Positions 50,821 through 62,100 of a stretch of 64,000 bases of DNA are shown piece after piece. The notes below the pieces were generated by a model. It was not told the DNA's origin. It did no database searches and saw only the letters and a program-made list of their open reading frames with translations. Within the stretch, counting starts at the first letter, position 1. Each line of letters opens with the position of its first letter. Position numbers and translations under genes: made by a program. Source of the stretch: Euleptes europaea (lineage: Eukaryota > Chordata > Lepidosauria > Squamata > Sphaerodactylidae); contig NC_079332.1 in assembly GCF_029931775.1 (NCBI RefSeq), forward strand, positions 74,501 to 138,500. The letters run 5' to 3'.

Positions 50821-52714
50821 CTAAGCTTTCAGAGCAGGAAGGAGGTCAGCGATGCTGTCAACGTAGTAGTCGGGGACCAGCTTCCTCCTCTCGGGGCAGC
50901 CGCTCTCCAAGTGGCCCTGGGCTTCCTCCAGGGTGCTGACCCCCGTGAGGGTGAGCAGAGTCGTCAGGCCGCAGGTGTTCCCCATGAGGATGTCTGTGTC
51001 CAGGCGGTCGCCCACCATGATGGTGCGGGCAGGGTCGATGTCGAACTCGCTGGCCACGCACTCAAACATGTACCGGCCAGGCTTGCCGATGATGAACGCC
51101 TCCCTCTCTGCCGCAGTCTCCACGGCTTTGACAAGGCAGCCGGTTCCTGAGGAGAGAAGGGGAAAGGCTCAGCCAGCGGAAGGCCCTGCTGATGTCGGCT
51201 GGATCCTGCAGCAAGGGACCTGCCTTAGACCTCACCCCGACGTCCCTCTGAAGCCTATCAGGAACAGAAGCCAGCTATGCCTCCCGCAGACAACGGGAAA
51301 GGCTGGTGAAACGCAAAGCGAGACCCAGGCTCTGCCATTCCCAGCACAAGCATCTTGCAGGTAAGGACAGCCACCGTCTGCCCACATACCTCCATCCAGC
51401 ATGGCAGTCTTTTCTAGCCAGTGGCCACTGGCCATGTGGCGACTACCAGGCCTGCTCCCCAGGATGCACCTCTTCCGCCACACTTCCTGAGCCACCCTGA
51501 CCTTATCTTACTGCAGAATTACAAAGGTGTTTCCTGCTGAACTCTCCTTCTCAGCCTGCTGTCATTCCCATGCTTAGAAGTGATCCTCACTCACCATAGG
51601 CCACCGGCTAGTTACAAACTGGTCTTCCCGGCTTTTGATCCTAATCATGATGCATCCCTATTCTCTTGAGTATCAGAGGAGCATGCCTATTATATTAGGT
51701 GCTCTGGAACACAGGCAGGATGGTGCTGCTGCAGTTGTCTTCCTAGAGGCACCTGGATGGCCACGGTGTGAACAGACTGCTGGACTTGATGGGCCTTGGC
51801 CTGATCCAGCAGGTCCTTTCTGTTTTCTGTGTCCCCATGACTGGATATCGTTGCCTTTGTGACAGAGGGGAAAGCCAGACCCAGCCAGAGGAGTGCCGCC
51901 GCCGCTGCCGCCCCCCCCCCCCGGCGCCGCTCTTGGTGGATGGCCAGGGCTGCCTGCATGGCCAGAGCAGACACCTGCCTTGTGCGGGGGGAGGGGGTTG
52001 GACTAGATGACCCCTGGCGGCGCCCTCCAACTCCCCCACCCCCCCACCCGTACCGGGCACGGCGCTGCCGCCCTCGAGGGGCAGGCGGTGGTCCCTGTTG
52101 GTGGCGAGCAGGAGGCAGCCGCCGCCGTCTTCGCCGCCGCCGCCGCGGAGCAGGTAGCGCAGGGCCAGGCAGAGCTTGCCGTAGCTGAAGTGCTCGTCGT
52201 AGCCCACGAGGACGGCGCGCACGTGGGGGTCGAGGGGGGCGCGCGCGCCGAAGTGGGCGGAGTCGGGCGGCGGGGCGGGGCCGGCGCCCAGGTGGGCCAC
52301 GCCCGCCGCCTCCAGCTCGGCGCTCAGCGCGGCGCCGCCCAGCACGTAGGCCGCGCCCCCCGGCGGCAGGGCCCCGCGCAGGTAGCGCGCCGCGCAGTAG
52401 GCCGAGCCGAAGACCTGGCGCGGCGCGGCGGGCGGGAAGCCCAGGCGGCGCAGCTTCTCCGCGTAGGCCGCGCGCGTGCGCGAAGAGTTGTTGGTGACGT
52501 AGCACAGCCGCTTCCCGCCGCCCGGCGCCGCGGGGCCCTCCAGCAGCCGCAGCGCCTCCGCCGCCCCCGGCACCGCCGCCTCGCCCCGCCACAGCACGCC
52601 GTCGCAGTCGAACAGCACCGCCTCCGCCCCCGACAGCGCCGCCCGCGCCCCCGACGCGCCCAGCCGCTCGCAGCGCCCGCGGCCCGGACCCGGCCCAGCC
52701 CCCGACGCCGCCAT
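50821..52714 (-). CDS. PGP: PGP (phosphoglycolate / glycerol-3-phosphate phosphatase)
   Basis: Two exons (52714-52054 and 51146-50821) encode 328 aa (human 321). The HAD-superfamily motifs are all present. They are motif I LFDCDGV with Asp36 nucleophile and Asp38, motif II TNNSS (74-78), motif III lysine in GKPGR (Lys242), and motif IV GDRLDTD (266-272). The C-terminus [13 protein letters not shown] is typical. The enzyme hydrolyses 2-phosphoglycolate, glycerol-3-phosphate and related by-products in the cytosol as a metabolite-repair step. The first exon is extremely GC-rich, with Ala/Gly/Pro-rich spacers that vary between species. The gene is head-to-head with E4F1 over 450 bp. The single intron carries CR1 fragments, one ending very near the exon 1 donor. 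Confidence 0.98.
51640..51840 (+). mobile_element. CR1-type LINE 3' end
   Basis: AACACAGGCAGGATGGTGCT, TGAACAGACTGCTGGACTTG and ATGGGCCTTGGCCTGATCCA. It lies in the PGP intron, antisense to PGP. Confidence 0.65.
51984..52040 (+). mobile_element. CR1-type LINE 3' end fragment
   Basis: GGGGGTTGGACTAGATGACC and GGCGCCCTCCAACTC. It ends about 13 bp before the PGP exon 1 donor (52053-52052). Confidence 0.6.
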
Positions 52715-53164
52715 CGACGCCCCGCTCCGCTCTGAGGGGAAGCCGCGCGCGCAGCGCCACAGGCGCCAACCGCCGCGCCGACGCCGCCCATTGGCCGGGA
52801 GACGCCCGCCTCGCCCTCATTGGGCGGCGCGAGGCGCCTGGGACCCGCCCGCCCCCCACCTTGAGCGCCCGCTGCACCTCCCGGTTGCTCCCCGGCCGCC
52901 CATTGGCCGAGATGGGTCGCCGCCGCTTTCCCATTGGCTGCGCAGGAACGGAGCTTCGGCTTTCTCATCCCCCCCTCCTCCTCCTCCTCCTCGCCGCGCG
53001 TGTCATCTGTGTCGCTGGCCCCGCCCCTCCCCCCTTGACGCTTCCTGGTGGGTGGGCGGGCCGAGGGAAGGCCCCGCCCCCCGTCCCTGGGGCGGCGCGG
53101 GGCTCGTTGTTATGACGACACGGCCGTAAAGCCGCCATCTTTGGTGGTTGCGGCGCCTTGCGAC
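52715..53164. promoter_or_regulatory. Bidirectional PGP / E4F1 promoter
   Basis: There are 450 bp between two divergent start codons, CpG-rich and TATA-less. Four ATTGG elements (CCAAT boxes in the PGP orientation, NF-Y type) lie at 52790, 52819, 52902 and 52933, so two pairs are spaced 29 and 31 bp. A YY1-type motif (gccgccatctt, inverse of AAGATGGCGGC) is at 53131-53141. An E4F-like site (ATGACGACAC, 9 of 10 to RTGACGTMAY) is at 53112-53121. Factor binding is inferred from motifs. Confidence 0.75.
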
Positions 53165-56100
53165 ATGGAGGCCGCGACGGCCACGGGCGCTGGGCCGGCG
53201 GGGCTTACGGCAGCTCGGGAGCGCGCGGCGGAGACGGTCTGCGGGCCCGGCCGCGACCCCCCCGGCGCCCCCCCCGGCGCCCCCCCCGCCCCCGCCTTCC
53301 TCGGCCTCCCCGCGCCCTTCGAGGAGGAAGGTAGCCGGGGGGGAGGGGAGGGGAGGGGGGGGAGGGGAGGGGAGGGGAGGGGCCAGCTCGCGGGATGACA
53401 GCGGGGGGTGGGGGTGGGGTGGAGCCTCTCCTCCCCCCCCCGCCCCCACGGCCAGCCCCGCTTTCCCCGTGTGGCCCGGTGGAGCTGCCGAGACGCCAGT
53501 GCAGGGCCTCTCGCGCGGTGGCCCCCCAGCCGCCCTCCTGGGGCTCCGCGGGCAGGGCAGAAGGGTCCCCGGCTCAGGCCCCAGGGGCCCCTCCATGTAA
53601 AGGGAAGCAGGCAGGTGGCTGACGGGGAAGACACGCAGAAGGTCCCCGGCGGCACCTCCAGTGAAAGGGACCGGGCAAGCAGGTGATGGGAATACACCTG
53701 GACCGGAGACCCTGGAGACCCGCTGCCGGTCTGAGTAGACAAGACTGACTTGGATGGACCCTCAAAGGGTCTGGTTCAGTAGAAGGCGGCTTCACGTGTC
53801 CTGCCCTTGCTGGCTCGGCCTCCACGCCAGGGCAAACCTCGTGCTCCCTGAAAGGGTCGGGTCGGAGGGTGGGGGGGGTGGGGGGTTCAGGGCGCTGGTG
53901 GTGCCCATAAGGCTGCCGTGGCGGTGTGACAGAGACAGCGAATCGCTGAGGGAGCCTCCCTGCCCAGAAGGGCGGCAGGCCTCCTCCCCTCTCCCAGAGT
54001 ACCAATGACGAGGACAAGACCTGCTGGGCCCCCACCCCACCACCTGATGCATTTTCCCCAACCTAAGTCCCTGTTACGGTCTCTTTCTCAGCACTGTGCG
54101 AAAGACCCGCACGACTCAGCTCAGCCCCATGGTTGGCACACTGGTACGGCAATAAAATCAAGTTTTTTAAAAAATAGCCCATGCGTTCCAGTTCTCCTTT
54201 CAATGGGGACCTACCGATCCACCCTCTCTTGTGCTGACGGGTAGGGTTGCCAGCCTGCAGGTGAGGCCTGCAGAGCTCTTAGAATTACAGATCCAGACTA
54301 CAGCAATCAGTTCCCCTCCAGGAAAAGGCTGCTTTGGAGGGTGGACTCTGTGGCATCGTAGCCCACTGAGGTCCCTTTCCTCTTCAGGCTCCACCCCCCC
54401 CCCCAAAATCTCCATGAGTTTCCCAACCTGGAGCTAGCAACCCATTCGACGTGCTTCCCCCTAGGAGTGAGCTGGGGGGCTGTGGCTATGTGGTAAAGCT
54501 GAAGCCACTCCAGCAGAAAAAGTAGTTGTGTGTGGGGGTCCCTCGGGAGCTGCTGCCAGTCAAAGCCAGATAGGCCAGTGCTCTGACTCTGCAGGAGGCA
54601 GCTCCACGCAGCCCTTCGGTAGAAGCCAGGACTTTCAGGCATCTCTTCCGAGCTGCCGTGAATGGCTGAAATCTCTCTCGTTAAGTCTGTCTTGTAAAGG
54701 TGGGACAACGGTTTTCTTGGCCTCTGAATTTCAGATGAAGACGACCGGCACAAGTGTGGCCGCTGCCAGTCCGAGTTCACCTCTTTGGAGGAATTCGTAC
54801 AGCACAAGTTGCAAAAGCTTTGCCAGAGACCCCAAGAAGCTACGGCGGCAGACCCGGCAAGTTCTCTGCGGGCGGGAGTGGGCAGGGTGGGGCTCCTCCT
54901 TCCCTTCCCTCCTTGGCGCTGGGAGAGTCACATACAGGAGGACCGTCACACTCCCATTCCAGTGCGCTTGGTTAAAGGATCTTACAACGTGGTTCTGCTT
55001 CCGCTTCCATTTTATCCTCACAACAACCCCGTGAGGTAGACTGAGTGGAGACAAATTGACTGGGCTAAGGCCCACCCAGTGAGCTTCCATGACAGAGCGA
55101 GATTCAGACCTGGGTCTTCCACATCTTAACCACTACACCAAACTGCCAAGCCTTGATTACAGGGTTGGCAAATTCTTGGGCGCATCTCTAAGTAGAGACG
55201 AGAGACCATGTGGTGTGGTGGTTAGATGGTTGAACTTGGATCTGTGAGACCCAGGTTCGGATCCCTGCTCCGCTACGAAAGCTCATTGGGTGACCTTGGG
55301 ATGGCCAATTATTCTCTCACCACCTACTTATTTGGTTGCTGTGAGGATAAAATGGAGGAGCAGAGAATGACGCTGTTGGTTGCTTTGGGTTCCCCTGGGG
55401 CAGAAAAGCAGGGTATGAATGTCTGAATAAATACATAAGTGTATTTGGGAGACTGGCAGTGGAGTAGCCAGTAGGGGCTGGCTGTGGTTGAAGAGGGGTG
55501 CAGTTTAGATTTAGGAGCTTTTGGCCCAGGGATATTGTGAATCCCTCCGCGCTGTTGCCCTCGGGATATAACCTTCCTGACTGAAACCCTGTTTCTTGCC
55601 TCAGGTGGCCTCATCTGCAGAAGAGCCCATAACTGTGGCTCACATAGTTGTTGAAACTTCTCCCATAACAGAAGAAATCAGCAGCGCATCTGCAATTTTA
55701 GGTGAGCGTGCCGCAAAGGCTGCTGGGACAGTCTGAGCCGTGAGCGATGGCAGACTTGGGCTTCCAGAAAGCTTCGGACAGCGTTCCCAAACGAACAAAC
55801 ATGGCAGTTTGGGTGTGTGTGTGTGTAAAGGGCAGGTGTATACAGAACTGAATGGGAAGAGAGGCCTCGAGGGACCGTTTTCACTAAAGAGGGCAGTCAG
55901 CAGAGGGGATCTTATCAGGACGTCTGTGGAGGTAGCTGCTGTTCACCTTGTTGTCTGTAAGTCAGCCAAGTTTGTAGATGGCACTGAATCATTCAAGGTG
56001 GTAAATACCCGAGTAGACTGAGAGAGCTCTAAGAGAATCTCTCCATGCTGGAAGAAACAAAACGACCAGTAAGATTCAGTGTAAACAAGTATAAAAAGAT

Positions 56101-59100
56101 GCCCTCCCCCCAAGCGTGTACACTGATGATCCAAGAAAGATCTGGGGCTCAATGAAAATGGCAACACGCTATGTAGGAACAGGGGAAAAGACAAACTCAG
56201 GGTTTGGGAATGGGTTGGTAAGCAAGGCAGGTGGCTGTTATTATGATGCCTTTTCTATAACAGTAATTGCATGAAAGTTCTGGTAATTCCATTGCCAAAC
56301 GGCTGTCCTGGAGTTTGTGCCGGAAAAAGTACAGAAGAAAAAAAACAGCGGTCAGAATGAACCAGGGATTGGAGTGTCTTCATTATGAGGGGAATTGAAA
56401 GCATGTTGGGCTTTTGGGTTTAGACAACGTGGTGGTGGTGAGGGGTGACAAGCTTTTTAAAAAATCAGGAATGGCACAGAAAAAGGTTCCACTCTCCATC
56501 TGGTGACCTTGATTGACTGTAGATTCAGGACTAACAAAAGAAAGGGCATAATTGACGCATGGAATTTGCTGCCGCAGAATGTGGTGATTACTTCAAACAA
56601 GGATTACTTAGGTGTAGGAAGTCACTCTGGCTTTGCTGTTAACATGTGAGCCAGACAAATTAAAATAAGGTCAAATGTGGCAGCACAGAGAACTTAGAGG
56701 ACATACCTGGCCCACTCTCCCTGCTCAGGGCGCTGACAGAGGTCTGTCTGTCCCCATGAAGATCCTGTGCTGATAGTTGGCAGCCCATGGACTGGGCCGA
56801 TCCGCAGTATGCAAAAGCCAAAGAGAGGCTGGTTCTGGCCAGGCGGGATGGCGCCAAGACTGTAACTCTTGAGATCACCTTTGCAGGCAGCGGGCACATT
56901 AAAGAAGTGATTGTCGTCGGCGAACATGTCTTTGAAAACCCCAACGGCCACATTGATAGCGATGTTGCTGGAGAGGAGGGGCAGGAGAGCCCCGAAGACC
57001 CAGAAGAAGGGGCAGCCATTGAACTTGTCAAGGTTAAACTGCTGGTTAACAAAGAAGGTCGCTACGTGTGTGAGCTCTGCCACAAAACGTTTAAAACGGT
57101 ATGTTATGGCTGAACAGTCAGTCCTTGATCAAGCGCTGCACGTTTCCTGGCATTCTCCATCATTTCTCTGTGGGGGTGCCTGTCTCTTAATCATTGCTAA
57201 AAATGTCACACTTGCAGCCTGCGTGTGGCTGCTTGCAAAAGAGAGATTCCTTCTCTTCCACTAGGCCAGCATTCTCAAAGCTCACATGATCACTCACAGC
57301 AGCAGAAAAGACTATGAATGCAAGCTATGCGGGACGTCCTTCAGGACAAAGGGTTCACTCATCCGCCACCATCGCCGCCATACAGGTGAGTGTGGGAGGG
57401 GCTGGCTTGTGCTAGAACAGCAGGTGACGCGTGTGCCATCCTGTGGCGCTGGGTGTTGGACAGCAGTGGGTCTGGAGCAAGGCCCAGAGGGGCCAGAGAG
57501 CAGCAGTTGAGCTCCGAGGGTTACGTCATTAGTGTGGCCTTAACTCAGTGGCTTCTAAGACCGGTCTCTGGCAAGCGGTCTGCCTCACTTGCTGGCCAGG
57601 AGCCGCGGCCCTGTGTTCCACCTGTTCCGACAGGCTGATAAGCTGGACTACTGCCTTGTGTCAAACGCATCTGGGTGCTGAGCTAGGGAGGAGAGAGGGA
57701 TTCCACCATGTCATAACTCTCTTGTCTTTTTCTTTCTGAACCTGTTCAGATGAGCGTCCTTACAAGTGCAAGAAGTGTGGGAAAAGCTTCCGTGAATCAG
57801 GGGCTTTGACTCGGCACCTGAAATCCTTGACTCCCTGCACAGAGAAAATCCGCTTCAACATGAACAAGGAAATCGTAGTGAGCAAAGAGGAGGTAGCCCT
57901 AGGTCAGTGGCCATGCTGGTGTTCTTTCCTCCTTTTTGGGGTCTTCCCTTCAGAGGCACAGTTGGAACTGACTGCTGGCGGTCAGAGCTGCCCTCCTGGT
58001 CTAGAGGGTGACAGTGGGGTTGGTAAACTATCTGCTATATTTTTTTTGGAGATATCCAAATTAATTATTCTTCACTTACTTGGGGAGTCTCTCCCCCCCA
58101 CCACTCCCGCCCCGAGTATAGAGAAATCCCTGCTTTGCCTGTGGTTGGTCCCATTTCACTGCCCTCCTGGTAAAGAGTTGTTCTCAGGAGGGGTGCTGCT
58201 GGATCTACCTTGCAGGGTTGTTATGCAGGTGACAAGATGCTGATGTTTGGGAAGCACTTTACAAGAACTCTGTAAAACTGACATCCTCTTGTCAGCTCCT
58301 GGTGGCTTTGGCAGTGCTGCTCCTGAACAAGCGGTGGGCATAAGCCTTTGGGAGCGGGACTCCCGCAGAAGTTCTAAGGCAGGAAAGGAGGCCGTTTGGC
58401 CTTTCTCCCGGGGAGCCCAACTGCTTAGCGCATCCTGAGCAGCCGGGGACTTTTCTCGAAGGTCCCGGCAGCTCCAACGCTCAGGTTGTTTCCTCGCTGG
58501 CCGCTCAGTCCCTGGACACCTCGCCCGTCATCCGTCTCGTGACGGACGCCAAAGGGAACGTCCTCCACGAAGTCCATGTCCAGATGCAGGAGATTCCCGT
58601 TGCAGAGGCCAAATCGCTGGACCCAGAGGTAGGCCGGCACTGCCTCGAAAGGGGCTCTGTGTATCTGGAGGGGGGCCGGCCCCTGGTGGTGGGCTTTGAG
58701 ATTGGCACGGCTGGAGAGAAAAGCGGATGGCGAGTGGGGCTCAGCTGCACATTGTGAAAACAAACCGTGGCAGAAGGCCTCTGAGCTGGCCGCTGCCTTG
58801 TGCAAAACTGGGTAGCTCAAAGTACCACCAGCCTCTTTTGTTATGTTTTTTTTTTTTTATTAAGGGTGGTAGGGTGGGCACCCTGGATGCAAGGACACCT
58901 GGGGGCTCAGACTCACAGGCTTCCTTCCCCCTTTCCCTTTAGCCTTCCAGTCCTGAGGAGGTGCTGCCCCCTGAGGGAGAGGACAGCGAGAACTTGCTGC
59001 GAGAAGCCATGAGGAACTCCGGGATTGTGATCGAGCGCGTGTCTGTGGAGGAGGCGGCCAAATCCGATGATGGTGCAGACGGGGCTCCCACACCCGAGGA

Positions 59101-62100
59101 GCCAAACAGCAAAGAGGTGGATGCCCCGGAGAAGCTGTGCGAGGAGCAGTACGTCGAGCAGGCAGAGGCAGTAAGAGCCCCCCCCCCACAGCAGCTTCAC
59201 CCACGTGGTGTTTAATTCCCCTCGCCTCCAGGAAATGAGGGAGCTCGGTGGGTGTGCCAGAACCAGAGCCGTTCTTTGCTCTCCCCACAACCTCTCCTAG
59301 CTCAGGGGTGCGCTGGGCCACGGCTGGGCTGGTGAGGTGCTGAGGCTGGGCTCCCTTTGCTTCGCAGCCAGACGCCGAGACGACAGACGGGAGCAAGCAG
59401 CACGCCTGCCCCTACTGCAGTGAAGCCTTCCAGGAGCCCACGGCCCTCGACCTGCACGTCAGCGGACATCTAGGTGAGGCGGCTTCCTGCGGGGATCCAC
59501 ACGCAAGCGGCTTCCTCAGACGGGGGCCGTGCAGATGACTGGCTCTGCAAACACAGAGATGCTAAAGCACAACACTCGGCACGCTCAGGGTGCTACGTGA
59601 CGGCTATTGGTGCTGCTCTGCTCAGGTTGCTGAACGTGATTCTCTACTGCGCGCTCACGGGGTGGGAGGGGCTGGCCTCTCGGACGCCTCAGTACAGCTC
59701 AGCGCCGCTCGCTGCTGCTGCCCTCTTTTCATGGTCCCTTTTACCTGCAAGGCCTTCATTACCGTTTTTTCACTGGGGCACCAAGGGAGGGGTGTCTGGC
59801 TGGCTTCTCTTAACTACCACACATGAACCTTGGGCTAGTCACAGTTCTATTAAGAGCTCTCTCAGCCCCACCTACCTCACAGGGTGTCTGTTGTGGGGAG
59901 GGGAAGGGAAGGCGATTGTCAGCCAGTTTAATTCTGCCTTAAGTGGCAGAGAAAGTCAGCATATACAAAACCCACTCTTCTTCTCCCCTCATGTGGTTGC
60001 CAGGACTGGCAGTGTGCAGGGCCCCCTTGGAAAGACGGGCAGTCCTACTGAGGATATCCAGAGTTGTTGTCCAGATGCACATTAAGCCTCTGCCTTCTCT
60101 GCAGCATGGGGGTTGCTCCAGGGGGTGGCTCATTCTTGACAGCGCCTTCTCTGAGACCCCCCTCCCCCTCTCAAGGGGCATGTGAAGCCCCTCCTCCTTC
60201 TCTTCAACCCCCCCTCCTTGCCTGTTTCCCCCATCTGTCCCCAGACTACAAGCCCTTCAAGTGTGAGGAGTGCGGCAAAGAGTTCACAAAGGGCTACCTG
60301 CTGAAGAAGCACCAGGAGGTGCACGTGAACGAGCGGCGCTTCTGCTGCGGGGAGTGCGGCAAGCTGTACAAGACCATCGCCCACGTCAAGGGGCACCGGC
60401 GGGTCCATTCCGAGGAGCGGCCCTACCCATGCCCCAAGTGTGGGAAGAGGTACAAGACCAAGGTAGGGAGGAGGAGGAGCCTTTGCGCGCTGTGCGTGTG
60501 TGTGTGGGGTGGGGGGGAAGCACCCCCTCTTGCAACTCAGCACAAAGCCAGACCGACTTCTGATTGGCTCTCAGCTCAGCCCTGTCTGGTCAGAAGGGAG
60601 TCGGGCGCTGGCTCTGCTGAGCAGAAGTGCTGCTGGTCGAGAGCCGGGTGTTTTCCCACAAGGCAAGACCAGGCTGCCTCAGCACCACTGAGAAGGGAGC
60701 TCGAGGCGGAGCGCAGACTTGAAGAAGATGAGTTGGTTTTTATATGCCAAATTCTCTACCACTTAAGGGAGACCGGCTTATAATCCCGTTCCCTTCCCCT
60801 CCCCACAGCAGACACCCTGTGAGGAAGGTGGGGCTGAGAGAGTTCGGAGAGAACTGTAACCAGCCCAAGGTCACCCAGCTGGCTTCATGGGTAGGAGAGG
60901 GGAAACCAATCAGGTTCACCAGATTAGCCTCCACCGCTCACATGGAGGATCTGGGAATCAAGCCCAGTTCTCCAGATCAGAGTCCACTGCTCCAAACCAC
61001 CGCTCTCAACCACTACCCCACGCTGGCTGGCTGAGGGGAGTTTGTGGCTGTCGAGGCTGCCACTTTGGGCGGTACCGGATTCAGGAGTCCAGCCTCCTGC
61101 TTGTTGGGTGGGAGCCGAACATTGGCGGCATCAACAGCCAGAGGCTAGCCTGCCTCCAGCGCCCGAATCCTCCTCTTTCCCTCTCTCCACCTGCTGCTTC
61201 TCCCCCCAACAGAATGCCCAGCAGGTCCACTTCCGGACGCACCTGGACGACAAGCCGTACGTCTGCCACTTCTGCAACCAGGGCTTCCGAGAAAAGGGCT
61301 CCCTGGTGCGCCACCTGCGCCACCACACAGGCGAGAAGCCCTTCAAGTGCTACAAGTGCGGGCGGGGCTTCGCAGAGCACGGCACCCTCAACAGGCACCT
61401 GAGGACCAAAGGTGAGTCGTGGGCGCCTGGTGGTGCCTCTCGGCTCCCACCAAACGGAGGGTGGCCCAGTGAAACCACTTGTCGTCTCCCCCCCCCCCCC
61501 CCGCCACGAGAAGCAGAAGCAGCCTTCCAAAAGCAACAGGGACTTCAGTACTCCGCTCGTAGCTGGATCATCCTGGCCTGAGACCTGCTGGGAAGGTGCA
61601 GGAGCCTGTGTGTGTGCGCATGCCAGGGTTCCTCCCTAACGTGAGCGCTGACTATGTTCTGCTCTGTCTGGGTCTCTCACTTCAACCCAGGGGGCTGCCT
61701 GCTCACCCTGAAAGAGGCCGACGTGTCAGAGGAAGGCCAGTCGCCAGACAGCTTGGCTGCCACCGTCATCACTGAAGAGGCCCCGACGGTCCTGGTGGAG
61801 TTCTCGTCCGTGGTGGCAGACACCCAGGAGTACATCATTGAGGTAGCTGGAAAGGAGGGCGGGATGGGGAAGCGGCCGAGCACGGCAAAGCAGGCGTTTG
61901 AGGCTGGGCCGTCCGGCCCAAAAGTCTGGCTGGCAAGTCACTGCAGACTTTGCCCCCCTTGGGAAGGTGGGGGGAAGCTTCTAGCAGCTGAAGTGTTCCT
62001 GTGGGTCTGATCCCACAGAGCCATTCTGCTTTCCTACGTTAAGGAGTCTGCAGCTGACCTGGCAGAAAGCACTGCCCTCAGCAGGATGGATCTGAGGGAG

